DNA of 64,000 nt from Desulfomicrobium escambiense DSM 10707 (GCF_000428825.1 NZ_AUAR01000010.1:1-64000), one strand, 5' to 3'; shown: positions 1 through 7,966, numbered from the stretch's first letter. Translations and numbers: made by a program. The notes: generated from the sequence alone by a model not told the origin.

Positions 1-230
1 CGGAGTTCGAGCTTGCCGACGCGGGTGATCAGGGTGCGGCCATAATAGCCACTGCGATAGCCCAGACGGCCCTCTGTGCGCTCACCCTTGGATGCTCCAA
101 GGGCTGCGTCCATCTCGGCCTCCAACGTTTGCTGGACAACCGCACGCACGAGTTCCTTCAAAACATCCTGTTCGCCTTCAAGAAGCCCTTTCAGTTCAGA
201 CGACGATAGAATAGAATTCTTCCTGACCAT
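1..230 (-). CDS. IS256-family transposase, N-terminal part (partial)
   Basis: The minus strand from an ATG at 230 reads MVRKNSILSSSELKGLL, then a stretch with VLKELVRAVVQQTLEAEM, GASKGERTEGR and LGYRSGYYGRTL. This is the conserved start of Mut-type IS256 transposases, DDE enzymes that move the element by a copy-paste circle. Only 76 residues are inside the window; the family is usually about 400 residues, and the catalytic DDE residues lie beyond the edge. No stop or frameshift is seen in this part, so the copy may be intact. It sits directly against the truncated dedA gene. Confidence 0.85.
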   Translation of the reverse strand, partial: MVRKNSILSSSELKGLLEGEQDVLKELVRAVVQQTLEAEMDAALGASKGERTEGRLGYRSGYYGRTLITRVGKLEL

Positions 231-312
231 GGCAGACTCCTCCCGGAGTTGTGGATTGGTGGTACAACCCACACATGCCATGGTCTTTCTTTTTGCTGAA
301 GATCCCGCACAC
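1..312 (-). mobile_element. IS256-family insertion sequence, transposase-proximal end (runs off left edge)
   Basis: The element holds the first 76 codons of an IS256-type transposase pointing left and about 80 bases of leader up to its outer end. The likely terminus is near 312, where the minus strand reads GGTAGTGTGCGGGATCTTC and the downstream DNA switches to dedA coding sequence. The exact terminus, any direct repeat and the far end cannot be fixed because the rest lies outside the window. The boundary is inferred from where homology to DedA begins. Confidence 0.75.
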
Positions 313-316
313 TACC

Positions 317-790
317 GGCTTTCTGGCGCACCGCGGTTACATGGACCTGCGGCTGGTCGTCCTGTGCGCGTATCTCGGCAGCATGGCGGGCGATCAGCTG
401 TTTTTCTTTCTCGGCCGCCGGCACGGGCAGCAGTGGCTTGTTCGCCACGAGGGGTGGCGGGCCGGGATCGAGCGCGTCGACCGGCTCATGTCGCGGTACG
501 GATGGGTTGTGCTGCTGGGCTTCCGCTTTGCCTATGGCCTGCGCTCGGTGACCCCGTTCGCCCTGGGCCTGAGCGGGCTGCCGGCCATGAAATTCGCGGT
601 CTTCAATCTTGTCGGGGCCCTGATCTGGGCGGTGGTCGTGGGAGGTGCGGGGTACCTGTTCGGTTCCACGCTGGAACTTTTCATGGACCGGCTGGCCCGC
701 TACGAGCATCTCATGGCCGCCGGAATCCTGGCGGCGGGCGTTGTCATCTGGGCCGGTCGCCGCTGGCTGAACCGGCGGAGAAAGGCCTGA
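317..790 (+). pseudogene. DedA/YohD-family membrane protein, 5' end removed by IS256 element
   Basis: The surviving frame begins around GFLAHRGYMDL and continues through LGSMAGDQLFFFLGRR, FRFAYGLRSVTPF and the C-terminal helices of DedA (SNARE-associated/VTT) proteins; it resembles E. coli YohD. DedA proteins are inner-membrane proteins linked to lipid scrambling and proton-dependent homeostasis. The first 25-30 residues of the family, with the re-entrant segment and its acidic EGE-type motif, are missing. An in-frame ATG at 251 lies in the IS leader, so a hybrid protein of 179 residues could be made, but it would lack the essential N-terminal segment. The ORF is otherwise uninterrupted, which suggests a recent disruption. 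Confidence 0.8.
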
Positions 791-827
791 AGCCTGCCGC
801 CGGCTCTCGGTTCCGCCGGCGCCATGA

Positions 828-1574
828 TCAGGCCTGACGGCCCTTGGCGATATTCACGATGCGCTGAATCTGCCGGCACAGGCCCATGAGCTGGTTGTAT
901 TCGTTCAGCCGCGGGTTGACCCGGTTCAGGATGCGCTTGATGGACAGCATGAAGTAGTCGGGGTTCTCGGGCTTGAGGTAGTCGATGTCGATGAGGGTTT
1001 CGCGCAGTTCGGAGAAGAGGATCTCGCGCTCCTCGTGGTTGATGTAGCGGTCCTTGGGTTGGCCCGCGATCTTGAAGGGTTTGGTCAGCGACTTCTTGAA
1101 GCACTCGTAGAGCACGACCATGACGGCCTGGCTCAGGTTCAGGGACGTCAGGCTGTCGGTGGTGGGGATGGTCAGGAGGTGGTTGCACAGCTCCGTCTCG
1201 TCGTTGGTCAGGCCCTTGTCCTCGGGGCCGAAGACGATGGCCACGGAGCCGCCGGTGTTGCGCTGCTCGATGATCTGCGGCGCGGCCTCCTCGGGCGTCT
1301 GGATGGACTTGCGCCAGCCGCCCGTGCGGGCCGTGGTCCCGTAGGAGAAGGAGTAGGGCGCCAGGGCCTCGGCCAGGGTGGCGTGGATGCGCACGTTGTC
1401 CAGCAGGTGCCGGGCGTGGTGCGTGGCCAGGGGCAGGGCCTTGTCGATGTTCCAGTTCCACGGGTCCACGAGCACGATCTGGCCGCAGCCCATGTTCTTG
1501 CAGGCCCTGGCCACGGACCCGATGTTCTCGGGGTACTTGGGCCGGAAGAGGATGACGTCGATGTTCTCGAGCAC
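828..1574 (-). CDS. trmJ: tRNA (cytidine/uridine-2'-O-)-methyltransferase TrmJ
   Basis: A 248-residue SPOUT-fold RNA methyltransferase. The N-terminus has FRPKYPENIGSVARACKNMG, the TrmJ/TrmH signature. Then come FGPEDKGLTNDE and IPTTDSLTSLNLSQAV, which form the knotted SAM-binding site. The C-terminal helical extension (KRILNRVNPRLNEYN) is typical of TrmJ. It would methylate the ribose of nucleotide 32 in tRNA. It follows ychF on the same strand with about 10 bases between, so the two are probably co-transcribed. Substrate specificity (Cm32 versus Um32) cannot be read from the sequence. Confidence 0.9.
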   Translation of the reverse strand: MLENIDVILFRPKYPENIGSVARACKNMGCGQIVLVDPWNWNIDKALPLATHHARHLLDNVRIHATLAEALAPYSFSYGTTARTGGWRKSIQTPEEAAPQIIEQRNTGGSVAIVFGPEDKGLTNDETELCNHLLTIPTTDSLTSLNLSQAVMVVLYECFKKSLTKPFKIAGQPKDRYINHEEREILFSELRETLIDIDYLKPENPDYFMLSIKRILNRVNPRLNEYNQLMGLCRQIQRIVNIAKGRQA

Positions 1575-1583
1575 GGCCGTCCC

Positions 1584-2684
1584 CTAGACGTTGAACAGGA
1601 AGTGGACCACGTCGCCGTCCTTCAGGACGTACTCCTTGCCTTCCACCCGCAGCACCCCGGCGGCGCGGCATTTGGCCTCGGTGCCGTGCTTGACGTAGTC
1701 GTCGAAGGCGATGACCTCGGCCCGGATGAAGCCGCGCTCGAAGTCCGTGTGGATGACACCCGCGCCCTGGGGGGCCTTGGTGCCCTGGCGGATGGTCCAG
1801 GCGCGCACTTCCTTGGGGCCGGCCGTGAAGTAGGAGCACAGGCCGAGCATCTCGTAGCCCGTGCGGATGACGAGATCGAGGCCCGACTCGGTCACGCCGT
1901 AGGACGCCAGGAACTCCTGGGCCTCCTCGGGCGAGAGGCCAACCAGCTCCTCCTCGATGCGGGCCGAGATCTTCACGGCGCGGGAGCCGCGGGCTTCGGC
2001 CAGGGCGCGCACCTGGCGCACGTAGTCGTTGTCCTCGGCCAGCCCTTCCTCGTCCACGTTCATGCCGTAGATGACGGGCTTGAAGGTGATGAGCAGGAGA
2101 TCCTTGCGCAGTTCCTGGCCCAGGTCGCTCTTCAGCTCTTCGAGTTCGCAGGCCGGCCTGCCCGCGTTCAGATGCGTGATGAGCTTCTGCAGCAGTTCCA
2201 GCTGCACGCCCAGCTTCTTGTCGCCCTTGAGCTGCTTGGACAGGCGGTCGGCCTTGCGCTCGGCAGCCTGCAGGTCGGCCAGGATGAGCTCGGTGTCGAT
2301 GATGTCGATGTCGCGGATGGGGTCGACCGAGCCGCTGACGTGGATGACGTCGTCGTTCTCGAAGCAGCGCACCACGTGCAGGATGGCGTCGCACTCGCGG
2401 ATGTTGGCCAGGAACTGGTTACCCAGGCCCTCGCCCTGGCTCGCGCCCTTGACCAGCCCGGCGATGTCGATGAAGTCCACCGTGGCCTGGATGACCTTCT
2501 GGGAGGCGGCCAGTTCCTGCAGCTTGGCCAGGCGCGGGTCGGGCACCGGGACCACGGCCTTGTTGGGCTCGATGGTGCAGAAGGGGTAGTTGGCGCTCTC
2601 GGCGTTCTGTGCCTTGGTCAGCGCGTTGAAGAGGGTGGACTTGCCCACGTTGGGCAGACCCACGATGCCGATGCTCAGTCCCAT
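1584..2684 (-). CDS. ychF: YchF/OLA1-type ATPase
   Basis: A 366-residue Obg-family P-loop protein. GLPNVGKST (residues 8-16) is the Walker A/G1 loop and [10 protein letters not shown] the G3 region. The G4 position reads NVDE rather than NKxD, the change that makes YchF prefer ATP. A TGS domain forms the C-terminus ([18 protein letters not shown]). The start was set at 2684, not at an upstream in-frame codon, because AAGGAG lies 6-7 bases before it and MGLSIGIVG is the family's usual N-terminus. YchF binds ribosomes and is linked to oxidative stress responses. It is upstream of trmJ in the same direction. Confidence 0.95.
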   Translation of the reverse strand: MGLSIGIVGLPNVGKSTLFNALTKAQNAESANYPFCTIEPNKAVVPVPDPRLAKLQELAASQKVIQATVDFIDIAGLVKGASQGEGLGNQFLANIRECDAILHVVRCFENDDVIHVSGSVDPIRDIDIIDTELILADLQAAERKADRLSKQLKGDKKLGVQLELLQKLITHLNAGRPACELEELKSDLGQELRKDLLLITFKPVIYGMNVDEEGLAEDNDYVRQVRALAEARGSRAVKISARIEEELVGLSPEEAQEFLASYGVTESGLDLVIRTGYEMLGLCSYFTAGPKEVRAWTIRQGTKAPQGAGVIHTDFERGFIRAEVIAFDDYVKHGTEAKCRAAGVLRVEGKEYVLKDGDVVHFLFNV

Positions 2685-3108
2685 GATATCTCCTTCATTC
2701 CCTTGCCCGTCGGCAGTCATTCAGCGTGGTCCCGGCATGCGCCGGGAGGCGCGTCGCCCTGCGAGGCGGACCCGGATGGCGGCCTGTGTCTGGATGGAGG
2801 GAATGGTTTCGTGCGAATTGCCTCTCGCCCGTCCCCGGGCGTGAGGTGGCGAAGCCATAATATGATCGTTCCGACGACGCAAGGCGAGATATGGCGTGGG
2901 AAATGGTACGGCACCGTCCCGCCGGCATTCGCGGAGCATCCGTGGCATGGCGCGAAAGTGCAAAGAATGCTGGCCGATTTTGAGGCAAAGTGTGAAAAAT
3001 CGTTACCACTTCCACGAGATCGCCGCCTTGGACCGCGCGGAAGAGAATTTGAGCTTTCCTCCGAACGGGTATAAGCGGCCCCTATCACAACTTGCGAGGG
3101 GGATTTTC
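2685..3108. other. Intergenic region, no gene supported
   Basis: This 424-base gap separates leftward ychF from the rightward aminotransferase and must hold both promoters. Short overlapping open frames exist on both strands, but none has a ribosome site plus recognisable protein features. GGTGGCGAAGCCAT near 2846 recurs just before the TPR gene at 27132. The last 150 bases are less GC-rich than the coding DNA, as expected for a promoter region, but I could not pick out a confident -35/-10 pair. Confidence 0.5.
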
Positions 3109-4263
3109 ATGAACGAATGCCGCATCAACCCGTGCTGCCAGGACCTGAGTTCCTTCAAGGTCATGGATGTGCTGGAGCGGGCCTGCGCCCTGGAGAGCCA
3201 GGGACGGGACATCGTGCACCTGCAGATCGGCGAGCCGGACTTCGACACGCCCGAGTGCGTCAAGGACGCCGCCTGCAAGGCCATCCGCGACGGCCGCTGC
3301 CAGTACACCCATTCCCTGGGCATCATCGAGCTGCGCGAGGCCGTCTGCGCCCACTACCACGCCAAGTACGGCGTGGACGTCCATCCCGACCAGGTCCTTG
3401 TGACCTCGGGCACGTCGCCGTCCATGCTGCTGGTCTTTTCGCTCCTCTGCCGGCCCGGCGAACGGGTCCTGCTGTCGGATCCGAGCTATGCCTGCTACCC
3501 CAATTTCATTCGCTTCACCGGCGCCGTGCCGGACTTCGTGCCCGTGCGCGAGGCCGACGGCTTCCAGTTCCGCGTCGATCAGGTCAAGGCCCGCATGGGT
3601 GAGGACGTGCGCGGCATCCTGGTCAACTCCCCGTCCAACCCCACGGGAACGCTGGTCAGCCCCGAGGTCTATTGCGGACTGGCCGAGCTTGGCGTGCCGC
3701 TTTTCTCCGACGAGATCTACCACGGCCTGGTCTACGAGGGGCAGGAGCACACGGCCCTGGAATTCACGGACAACTGCTTCGTCTTCAACGGCTTCTCCAA
3801 GCTCTACGCCATGACCGGCTGGCGCCTGGGCTACGTCATCGCCCCCAAGGCGTACATGAAGCGCCTGCAGACCATGCAGCAGAACTTTTTCCTGTGCACC
3901 AGCTCCATCGCCCAGTGGGCCGGTGTGGCCGCCCTGACCCAGGCCGACGCGGACGTGGCGCGCATGAAGGCGGTCTACGACCAGCGGCGGCGGTACATGA
4001 TCGGGCGGCTGCGGGAGCTGGACTTCGGCATCGAGGTCGAGCCGACCGGCGCGTTCTACGTCTTCGCCAACGCGAAGAAGTTCACGAACGACTCCATGCA
4101 GTTCACCTTCGACCTGCTGGAGAAAGCCGGCGTGGGCGTGGCCCCCGGCGTGGACTTCGGTCCCGGAGGCGAGGGCTACATCCGCTTTTCCTACGCCAAT
4201 TCCATTGAGAACATCGAGGAGGGCATGCGCCGTCTCGAAAAATATCTGGGAGGCTTGAAATGA
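3109..4263 (+). CDS. Class I/II PLP-dependent aminotransferase (aspartate aminotransferase-like)
   Basis: A 384-residue fold-type I aminotransferase. Visible family marks are QIGEPDFDTPE (substrate loop), YTHSLGIIELREA, SPSNPTGTL (PLP-binding Asn), DEIYHGLVY, and FNGFSKLYAMTGWRLGY with the Schiff-base lysine; the arginine of IRFSYA binds substrate carboxylate. It transfers an amino group between an amino acid and a 2-oxoacid; the actual substrate is not fixed by sequence. The ATG at 3109 is preceded by GCGAGGGGG. The stop overlaps the start of a small ferredoxin (ATGA), indicating translational coupling. The second cysteine-rich position, NPCCQD near the N-terminus, is unusual. Confidence 0.92.
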   Translation: MNECRINPCCQDLSSFKVMDVLERACALESQGRDIVHLQIGEPDFDTPECVKDAACKAIRDGRCQYTHSLGIIELREAVCAHYHAKYGVDVHPDQVLVTSGTSPSMLLVFSLLCRPGERVLLSDPSYACYPNFIRFTGAVPDFVPVREADGFQFRVDQVKARMGEDVRGILVNSPSNPTGTLVSPEVYCGLAELGVPLFSDEIYHGLVYEGQEHTALEFTDNCFVFNGFSKLYAMTGWRLGYVIAPKAYMKRLQTMQQNFFLCTSSIAQWAGVAALTQADADVARMKAVYDQRRRYMIGRLRELDFGIEVEPTGAFYVFANAKKFTNDSMQFTFDLLEKAGVGVAPGVDFGPGGEGYIRFSYANSIENIEEGMRRLEKYLGGLK

Positions 4264-4454
4264 ACATGGTCGAAGTGGCCCTGAACCGGCCCTGCTGTTC
4301 CGGCTGCCTGGCCTGCGTGGAACTGGCCCCGGAGATTTTCGCCTACGACGAGGCCGCCCACGTGGCCGTGATCCTCAAGAACCCCTGCGAGGAAGACCTG
4401 GCCCGCAAGGCCGCGGCCTACTGTCCGGACGACTGCATCGAGGTCATCGAATAG
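4260..4454 (+). CDS. Single-cluster ferredoxin
   Basis: A 64-residue protein with RPCCSGCLACVELAPEIF near the N-terminus and YCPDDCIEVIE at the C-terminus, the pattern of small one-cluster ferredoxins that hold a [4Fe-4S] or [3Fe-4S] centre. It is cytoplasmic with no signal peptide. It overlaps the aminotransferase by four bases (ATGA), so the two are very likely made together. That pairing suggests the ferredoxin serves a redox step linked to amino-acid metabolism, which is inference. A strong terminator follows directly. Confidence 0.88.
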   Translation: MNMVEVALNRPCCSGCLACVELAPEIFAYDEAAHVAVILKNPCEEDLARKAAAYCPDDCIEVIE

Positions 4455-4481
4455 GGATTGACGTAAACAAGCAATCAAAAG

Positions 4482-4510
4482 GCGCTCCATTTGGGGCGCT
4501 TTCTTGTTTT
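4482..4510 (+). terminator. Rho-independent terminator after ferredoxin
   Basis: Stem GCGCTCC / GGGGCGC (one U-G pair) with a four-base loop, followed by TTTCTTGTTTT. It closes the aminotransferase-ferredoxin operon. Confidence 0.85.
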
Positions 4511-4599
4511 ATGGGCAAGTCGCAACCGCTCCCTCCTTGACTGTCGAACCCTCCTTCTTATCAGGAATTGTTCTTTTTTAAATTACACCGGAGGCAGTC

Positions 4600-5799
4600 A
4601 TGACCGCCATTTCCAACGATACCCTGGCCAACATTCTGTTCCGCCTGCACTGGGAAGAGCACGGGGTGCGCCATGAAGACAGTTTTTATGCCCAGAACGT
4701 GAACCTGTGGCGCGATGTATTTCCTGCGGGGCTGGAGAAGGAAATTCTCGGCCTGGAGGAAGGGCGGTCCCGGCATGTGGACCTGCGGCCTGGAGTTCAT
4801 GTGCCGGTGCGGGACATGCGCAAGGTCGTGACCGTGCCGCGAAAGGCCTTCAAGGTCGCCCCGGACCTTCCGCCCATTGTCCCGACTCAGGGCCGCTTCT
4901 ACCCCCAGGGCGTGCTGCGTGGCCTGCCCGGCATCTATCCGCAGAATATCCAGCCGTTTCGGGTCATCAATATCGGCGAGGACACGCTGACCGTCGATCT
5001 GAACCATCCCCTGGCCGATGTGCAGGCGCGGCTCGAAATTACGCCGCTGGCCGTCTGGACCAAGCAGGCGGAGTTCGGCGGGCAGTGCCAGGACTGGATC
5101 TGCGCCCTGACCGATGGGCCGGGGCTGAAGCGCAGGGCGGACAGGGGCACGGATTTCGGCCTGGACACGCCGCTGGAAAAGCCGTTGGGAGAGGGCGACG
5201 CCGACTTCTACGCCACGCCGCGCAAGGTCGCCCATGTGGACAGCCAGGCCCGCGAGAACATCGGCAAAGTCTATGCGCGCCTTTTGCCCGGCAGGAAGCG
5301 TATCCTCGACCTCATGGCAGGCTGGCAGTCCCATCTGCCGGACGGCGTCACGGCCACGGGCCTGGGTATGAACGCCGAGGAGATGGGCGAAAACCCGGCC
5401 TTGTCGTCCCTCGTGGTGCACGACCTGAACGCCGACCCGGCACTGCCTTTCGCGGACCGCGCTTTCGACGCCGTGATCTGCAGCCTGTCCGTGGAATACC
5501 TGACCCGGCCCCTGGAGGTCTTCCGCGAGATCGCGCGGGTGCTGGAACCCGGAGGGCTGTGCGCCGTGGTCTTCTCCCACCGCTGGTTCCCGGATCAGGC
5601 CGTACGGATTTGGACCGAACTGCACGAGTTCGAGCGGGTTGGGCTGGTCACGGGATATTTTCGAGAGAGCGGCCTCTTCAAGGATTTGTCCACATTGTCC
5701 GAGCGCGGCTGGCCCCGGCCCATGGACGCACGGGACCGCTACTATCCCATGATCCAGCATTCGGACCCGGTGCACGCGGTCTGGGGCGTCGCGGGCTGA
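4600..5799 (+). CDS. FKBP-like domain fused to SAM-dependent methyltransferase
   Basis: A 399-residue protein with two parts. Residues 1-150 look like a divergent SlyD-type FKBP: a PAGLEKEILGLEEG segment, then DTLTVDLNHPLADVQARLEI, which matches the NHPLAG strand of SlyD. Residues 200-390 are a class I methyltransferase with ILDLMAGWQSHLP in place of the glycine-rich motif I, GLGMNAEEM, VVHDLNADPALPF, and EIARVLEPGGLCAVVFSHRW. This LMxxWxSHLP subfamily is known from other bacteria and cyanobacteria without a settled substrate. The gene stands alone after a terminator. The FKBP call is less certain than the methyltransferase call. Confidence 0.75.
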   Translation: MTAISNDTLANILFRLHWEEHGVRHEDSFYAQNVNLWRDVFPAGLEKEILGLEEGRSRHVDLRPGVHVPVRDMRKVVTVPRKAFKVAPDLPPIVPTQGRFYPQGVLRGLPGIYPQNIQPFRVINIGEDTLTVDLNHPLADVQARLEITPLAVWTKQAEFGGQCQDWICALTDGPGLKRRADRGTDFGLDTPLEKPLGEGDADFYATPRKVAHVDSQARENIGKVYARLLPGRKRILDLMAGWQSHLPDGVTATGLGMNAEEMGENPALSSLVVHDLNADPALPFADRAFDAVICSLSVEYLTRPLEVFREIARVLEPGGLCAVVFSHRWFPDQAVRIWTELHEFERVGLVTGYFRESGLFKDLSTLSERGWPRPMDARDRYYPMIQHSDPVHAVWGVAG

Positions 5800-5872
5800 C
5801 GGCCGCATCCCTGCTGCCCGCAAAAGGTGACGGTCGCTCCTGTGCGGGGCGGCCGTCGTGTCGAGGGTTGGA

Positions 5873-6169
5873 TTATTCCATGTCCGAGAGACGTTTCTGG
5901 ATGGCGTCCAGTTGGGCCTGCAGTGCCTCGGCCTGGTTTTTCAGAGCCTGTTTCTCCATGGTCGGGTCAAGCCCGGCGCGGGGGGCGAAGCGGCCCTGGT
6001 AGCCGGCCCCAAAGAAACGGTTCCTGCAGCCCCGGCCGCCGCCGAAACCCATCCCGCGGCCGTACCCGTAGCCGGCATTGCCCGGCATTGCCGCGCCGGA
6101 GCAGTATCCGGCTCCCCTGCCTGTCATGGCGCCCATTCCCATGGGCCCCGTTCCATCACCAGCTGGCAT
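5873..6169 (-). CDS. DUF5320-type small Gly/Met-rich protein with coiled-coil tail
   Basis: A 98-residue protein starting at an ATG at 6169 with AAGGAGGATC just before it. The first half is rich in glycine, methionine and aromatic residues (GDGTGPMGMGAMTGRGAGYC, then repeated GYGRG/GFGGG). The tail is a predicted coiled coil (MEKQALKNQAEALQAQLDAIQ). This layout is DUF5320, found mainly in anaerobes beside NifX-like and Mrp/NBP35-type proteins. Function is unknown. Here it is the last gene of a three-gene minus-strand cassette with an IscU-like scaffold and a CGGC protein, which points to metal or Fe-S handling by context only. Confidence 0.8.
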   Translation of the reverse strand: MPAGDGTGPMGMGAMTGRGAGYCSGAAMPGNAGYGYGRGMGFGGGRGCRNRFFGAGYQGRFAPRAGLDPTMEKQALKNQAEALQAQLDAIQKRLSDME

Positions 6170-6219
6170 GACGATCCTCCTTCCCGCGGTCGCGCGGGAG
6201 CGGTTGTGTGGAAAAAATG

Positions 6220-6660
6220 TCATCCTTCCTTGGAGTCGGGGCGCATGTGCCTGTTCACGGCCTCGTGCAGCGATGTCACGGCCAGGAAGGCGCAATGGTG
6301 GTGGTCCTCCGGAATCTGCCCGGCCCGGGCCAAAACCTCTTCGCCGGTGATGTCGAGGATCTCCTCGGCTGTTTTGCCCATGGCCATCTCGGCGGCTATG
6401 GACCCACAGACCACGCTCGGCCCGCAACCGTCCGTCTCGAAGGACGCGGCGCCGACCCGCTCGCCGTCGAACTTGAGGAAGATGGCCATTGAGTCGCCGC
6501 AGGGCCCCCGAAGTTCCGCCGCGCCGTCGGCGTTCGCAAGGGCGCCTCGGTTGGGCGGATCGATCCAGCGCTGAAAGGCCTCCTCGCCCCATGCCTCCCT
6601 GGTGTCCTCGTTGATGGTCTCCTGCAGGACCGCGACGATGCGGTCGAAATCATCACCCAT
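6220..6660 (-). CDS. IscU/NifU-N-like Fe-S cluster scaffold
   Basis: A 146-residue protein carrying the three cysteines of the IscU fold: RGPCGDSM, ETDGCGPSVVCGS and DHHHCAFLAV. The aspartate after the first cysteine, which stabilises cluster transfer, is also kept. A histidine run precedes the third cysteine. The N-terminus has an extra 40 residues (DTREAWGEEAFQRWIDPP) compared with IscU. It probably assembles or holds an Fe-S cluster in the cytoplasm. No IscS, ferredoxin or HscA is adjacent, so it may serve a special client instead of general assembly. The ATG at 6660 has GAGGAG upstream. Confidence 0.88.
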   Translation of the reverse strand: MGDDFDRIVAVLQETINEDTREAWGEEAFQRWIDPPNRGALANADGAAELRGPCGDSMAIFLKFDGERVGAASFETDGCGPSVVCGSIAAEMAMGKTAEEILDITGEEVLARAGQIPEDHHHCAFLAVTSLHEAVNRHMRPDSKEG

Positions 6661-6680
6661 GTGCGAAGCTCCTCGTGTTC

Positions 6681-7058
6681 TTATGTGAAAATGTCGGGAC
6701 GATAGCCCTTGGGCAGGTGCGCCGTGCCCAGCACGCAGGGAATCCCCGCTGCGCGGGCCGCGTCCCCGGCCAACCGGGCAGCGTCCGGGCACAGCCCGTC
6801 GCCTTCGACCCAGCCGTCTTTGTCCTTGTGGGCGAACATGCACGTGCAGAAATGGATCTGTGCGGCCCCCTTGCTCTTCAGAATCCTGGCCATGTCCGCC
6901 ACGCCGTCCCCAGGGCCGCGGCAGGTGAAAACCCCCACCAATTCGTGCCCATCCCCGTCCTGAAAGCCTTCGCGGCCCTGGTCCAGGGCCTTGAGGCACG
7001 AGGTCAGGGGGCATCGTGTTTCGTTTTTTTCGCAGCGGATGATGCCGATCTGTTTCAT
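6681..7058 (-). CDS. CGGC-domain protein (variant)
   Basis: A 125-residue protein matching the CGGC domain (DUF1847-like/PF08821 type): KQIGIIRCEKNETRCPLTSC at the N-terminus, GVFTCRGPGDGVADMARIL in the middle, and CTCMFAHKDKDGW. The name-giving CGGC run reads CRGP here, so one of the paired cysteines is lost. Other cysteines remain (positions about 8, 16, 21, 45, 70 and 72), enough for a metal or Fe-S site. It leads the cassette with the IscU-like and DUF5320 genes (20- and 50-base gaps). Function of the family is unknown; metal or redox handling is inferred. Confidence 0.75.
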   Translation of the reverse strand: MKQIGIIRCEKNETRCPLTSCLKALDQGREGFQDGDGHELVGVFTCRGPGDGVADMARILKSKGAAQIHFCTCMFAHKDKDGWVEGDGLCPDAARLAGDAARAAGIPCVLGTAHLPKGYRPDIFT

Positions 7059-7428
7059 GTTTTCTCCGTGGAAAGATGTGCTGTGCCCGGCCAGTTTCAG
7101 ATGGCGGCCATGCTTGGAAGGGCTGAAGCAACAGCAATGCCATTGCCGAAATATGGGCGGTTATCTTTCAACTAGCCAACATAAAAGATAAATTATTTCC
7201 GGAAGCGCTACGGCATCGGGGTAGGGACGCATTTCCGCAACTCTCGGGACCGGCAGGGTTGCGGCACTGCAGTACTCAACCTGTCCATGCAAAAATAAGG
7301 GTCACATTCAAAATTTGATGGGTGACCCCTGAGTTACGTGGTCCCTGATTTACGCGAATGGGCCGTATCGTATGGGCAGATCTGCGTGTCTGCTCATTTT
7401 CCATACTGCCACCCGTGCGATTTGTAGT
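7059..7428. other. Gene-free stretch between Fe-S cassette and toxin-antitoxin pair
   Basis: About 370 bases with no supported gene. It must hold the promoter of the leftward CGGC operon, in the AT-richer part near 7140-7200. An inverted repeat AGGGTCAC...GTGACCC sits at about 7299-7337 and may be a remnant of a small repetitive element. No open frame has a convincing start or protein signature. Confidence 0.45.
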
Positions 7429-7446
7429 GGCGAAATTTTTTTCGCC
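7429..7446. terminator. Hairpin downstream of yoeB
   Basis: Perfect stem GGCGAAA / TTTCGCC with a TTTT loop, just past the toxin stop. It resembles the hairpin at 8011-8036 on the other side of the pair. The minus strand has no strong T-run after it, so termination would be weak. Confidence 0.5.
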
Positions 7447-7451
7447 CCGTC

Positions 7452-7706
7452 CTAATAATGGTAACGAAGCTGGGCGATGAGCAGGCCCTCGTCCGTGGCC
7501 TTGTAGACAAAGCGGTGTTCGTCGTTGATCCTCCGGGACCAGTACCCTTTGAGAGCGTGTTTGAGGGGCTCGGGCTTGCCGATGCCGGTGAACGGCTGGC
7601 GGGAGGCTTCGCGGATGAGTTGATTGATCCGGGCCAGGGTCTTTGTGTCTGTCTTCTGCCAGTAAAGGTAATCCTCCCAGGCGGTTTCGGAGAAGACGAG
7701 TTTCAT
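7452..7706 (-). CDS. yoeB: YoeB-family mRNA interferase toxin
   Basis: An 84-residue protein, the same length as E. coli YoeB. It keeps all the RNase residues: Glu46 (in KPEPLKH), Arg65 (in DEHRFVY), His83 and Tyr84 (ending RYHY), plus the WSRRI strand. YoeB cuts mRNA at the ribosomal A site when freed from YefM. Its ATG at 7706 overlaps the antitoxin stop (ATGA), giving tight translational coupling. All catalytic residues are present, so the toxin should be active. Confidence 0.95.
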   Translation of the reverse strand: MKLVFSETAWEDYLYWQKTDTKTLARINQLIREASRQPFTGIGKPEPLKHALKGYWSRRINDEHRFVYKATDEGLLIAQLRYHY

Positions 7707-7954
7707 TCCGCCAAAGCTCTTTCCAGGCCCTGGCCGGATTCGAGTTCGGAGATGGCCTTGAGCAAGCGCATCGCGTTCTTTGGGCTGCGCAGGAGATAGG
7801 CCGTTTCTTCCAGGGCCGCATAATCCTCCAGGGACATCATGACAACCGACTGGTCGTTGCCCCGGGTGATGATGATCGGTGCGTGGTCCTCGCAGACTTG
7901 GCTCATGGTCTGGGCCAGATTGGCGCGGGCATTGGTATAGGTGATGGCGTTCAT
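7703..7954 (-). CDS. yefM: YefM-family antitoxin
   Basis: An 83-residue Phd/YefM protein: NAITYTNARANLAQTM at the N-terminus (DNA-binding fold), VVMMSLEDYAALEET in the middle, and an acidic, flexible C-terminus that would wrap YoeB. The start was chosen at 7954 because GGAGA lies just upstream and the family begins here; an in-frame extension to 8065 runs through the operator and is not coding. It neutralises YoeB and represses its own promoter by binding the palindrome directly upstream. Confidence 0.93.
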   Translation of the reverse strand: MNAITYTNARANLAQTMSQVCEDHAPIIITRGNDQSVVMMSLEDYAALEETAYLLRSPKNAMRLLKAISELESGQGLERALAE

Positions 7955-7966
7955 TGGTTGTCTCCG

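Noticed and set aside
1035-3074. Long open frame across trmJ/ychF on the plus strand
   Set aside because: It overlaps two well-supported genes and reads as a repetitive antisense frame.
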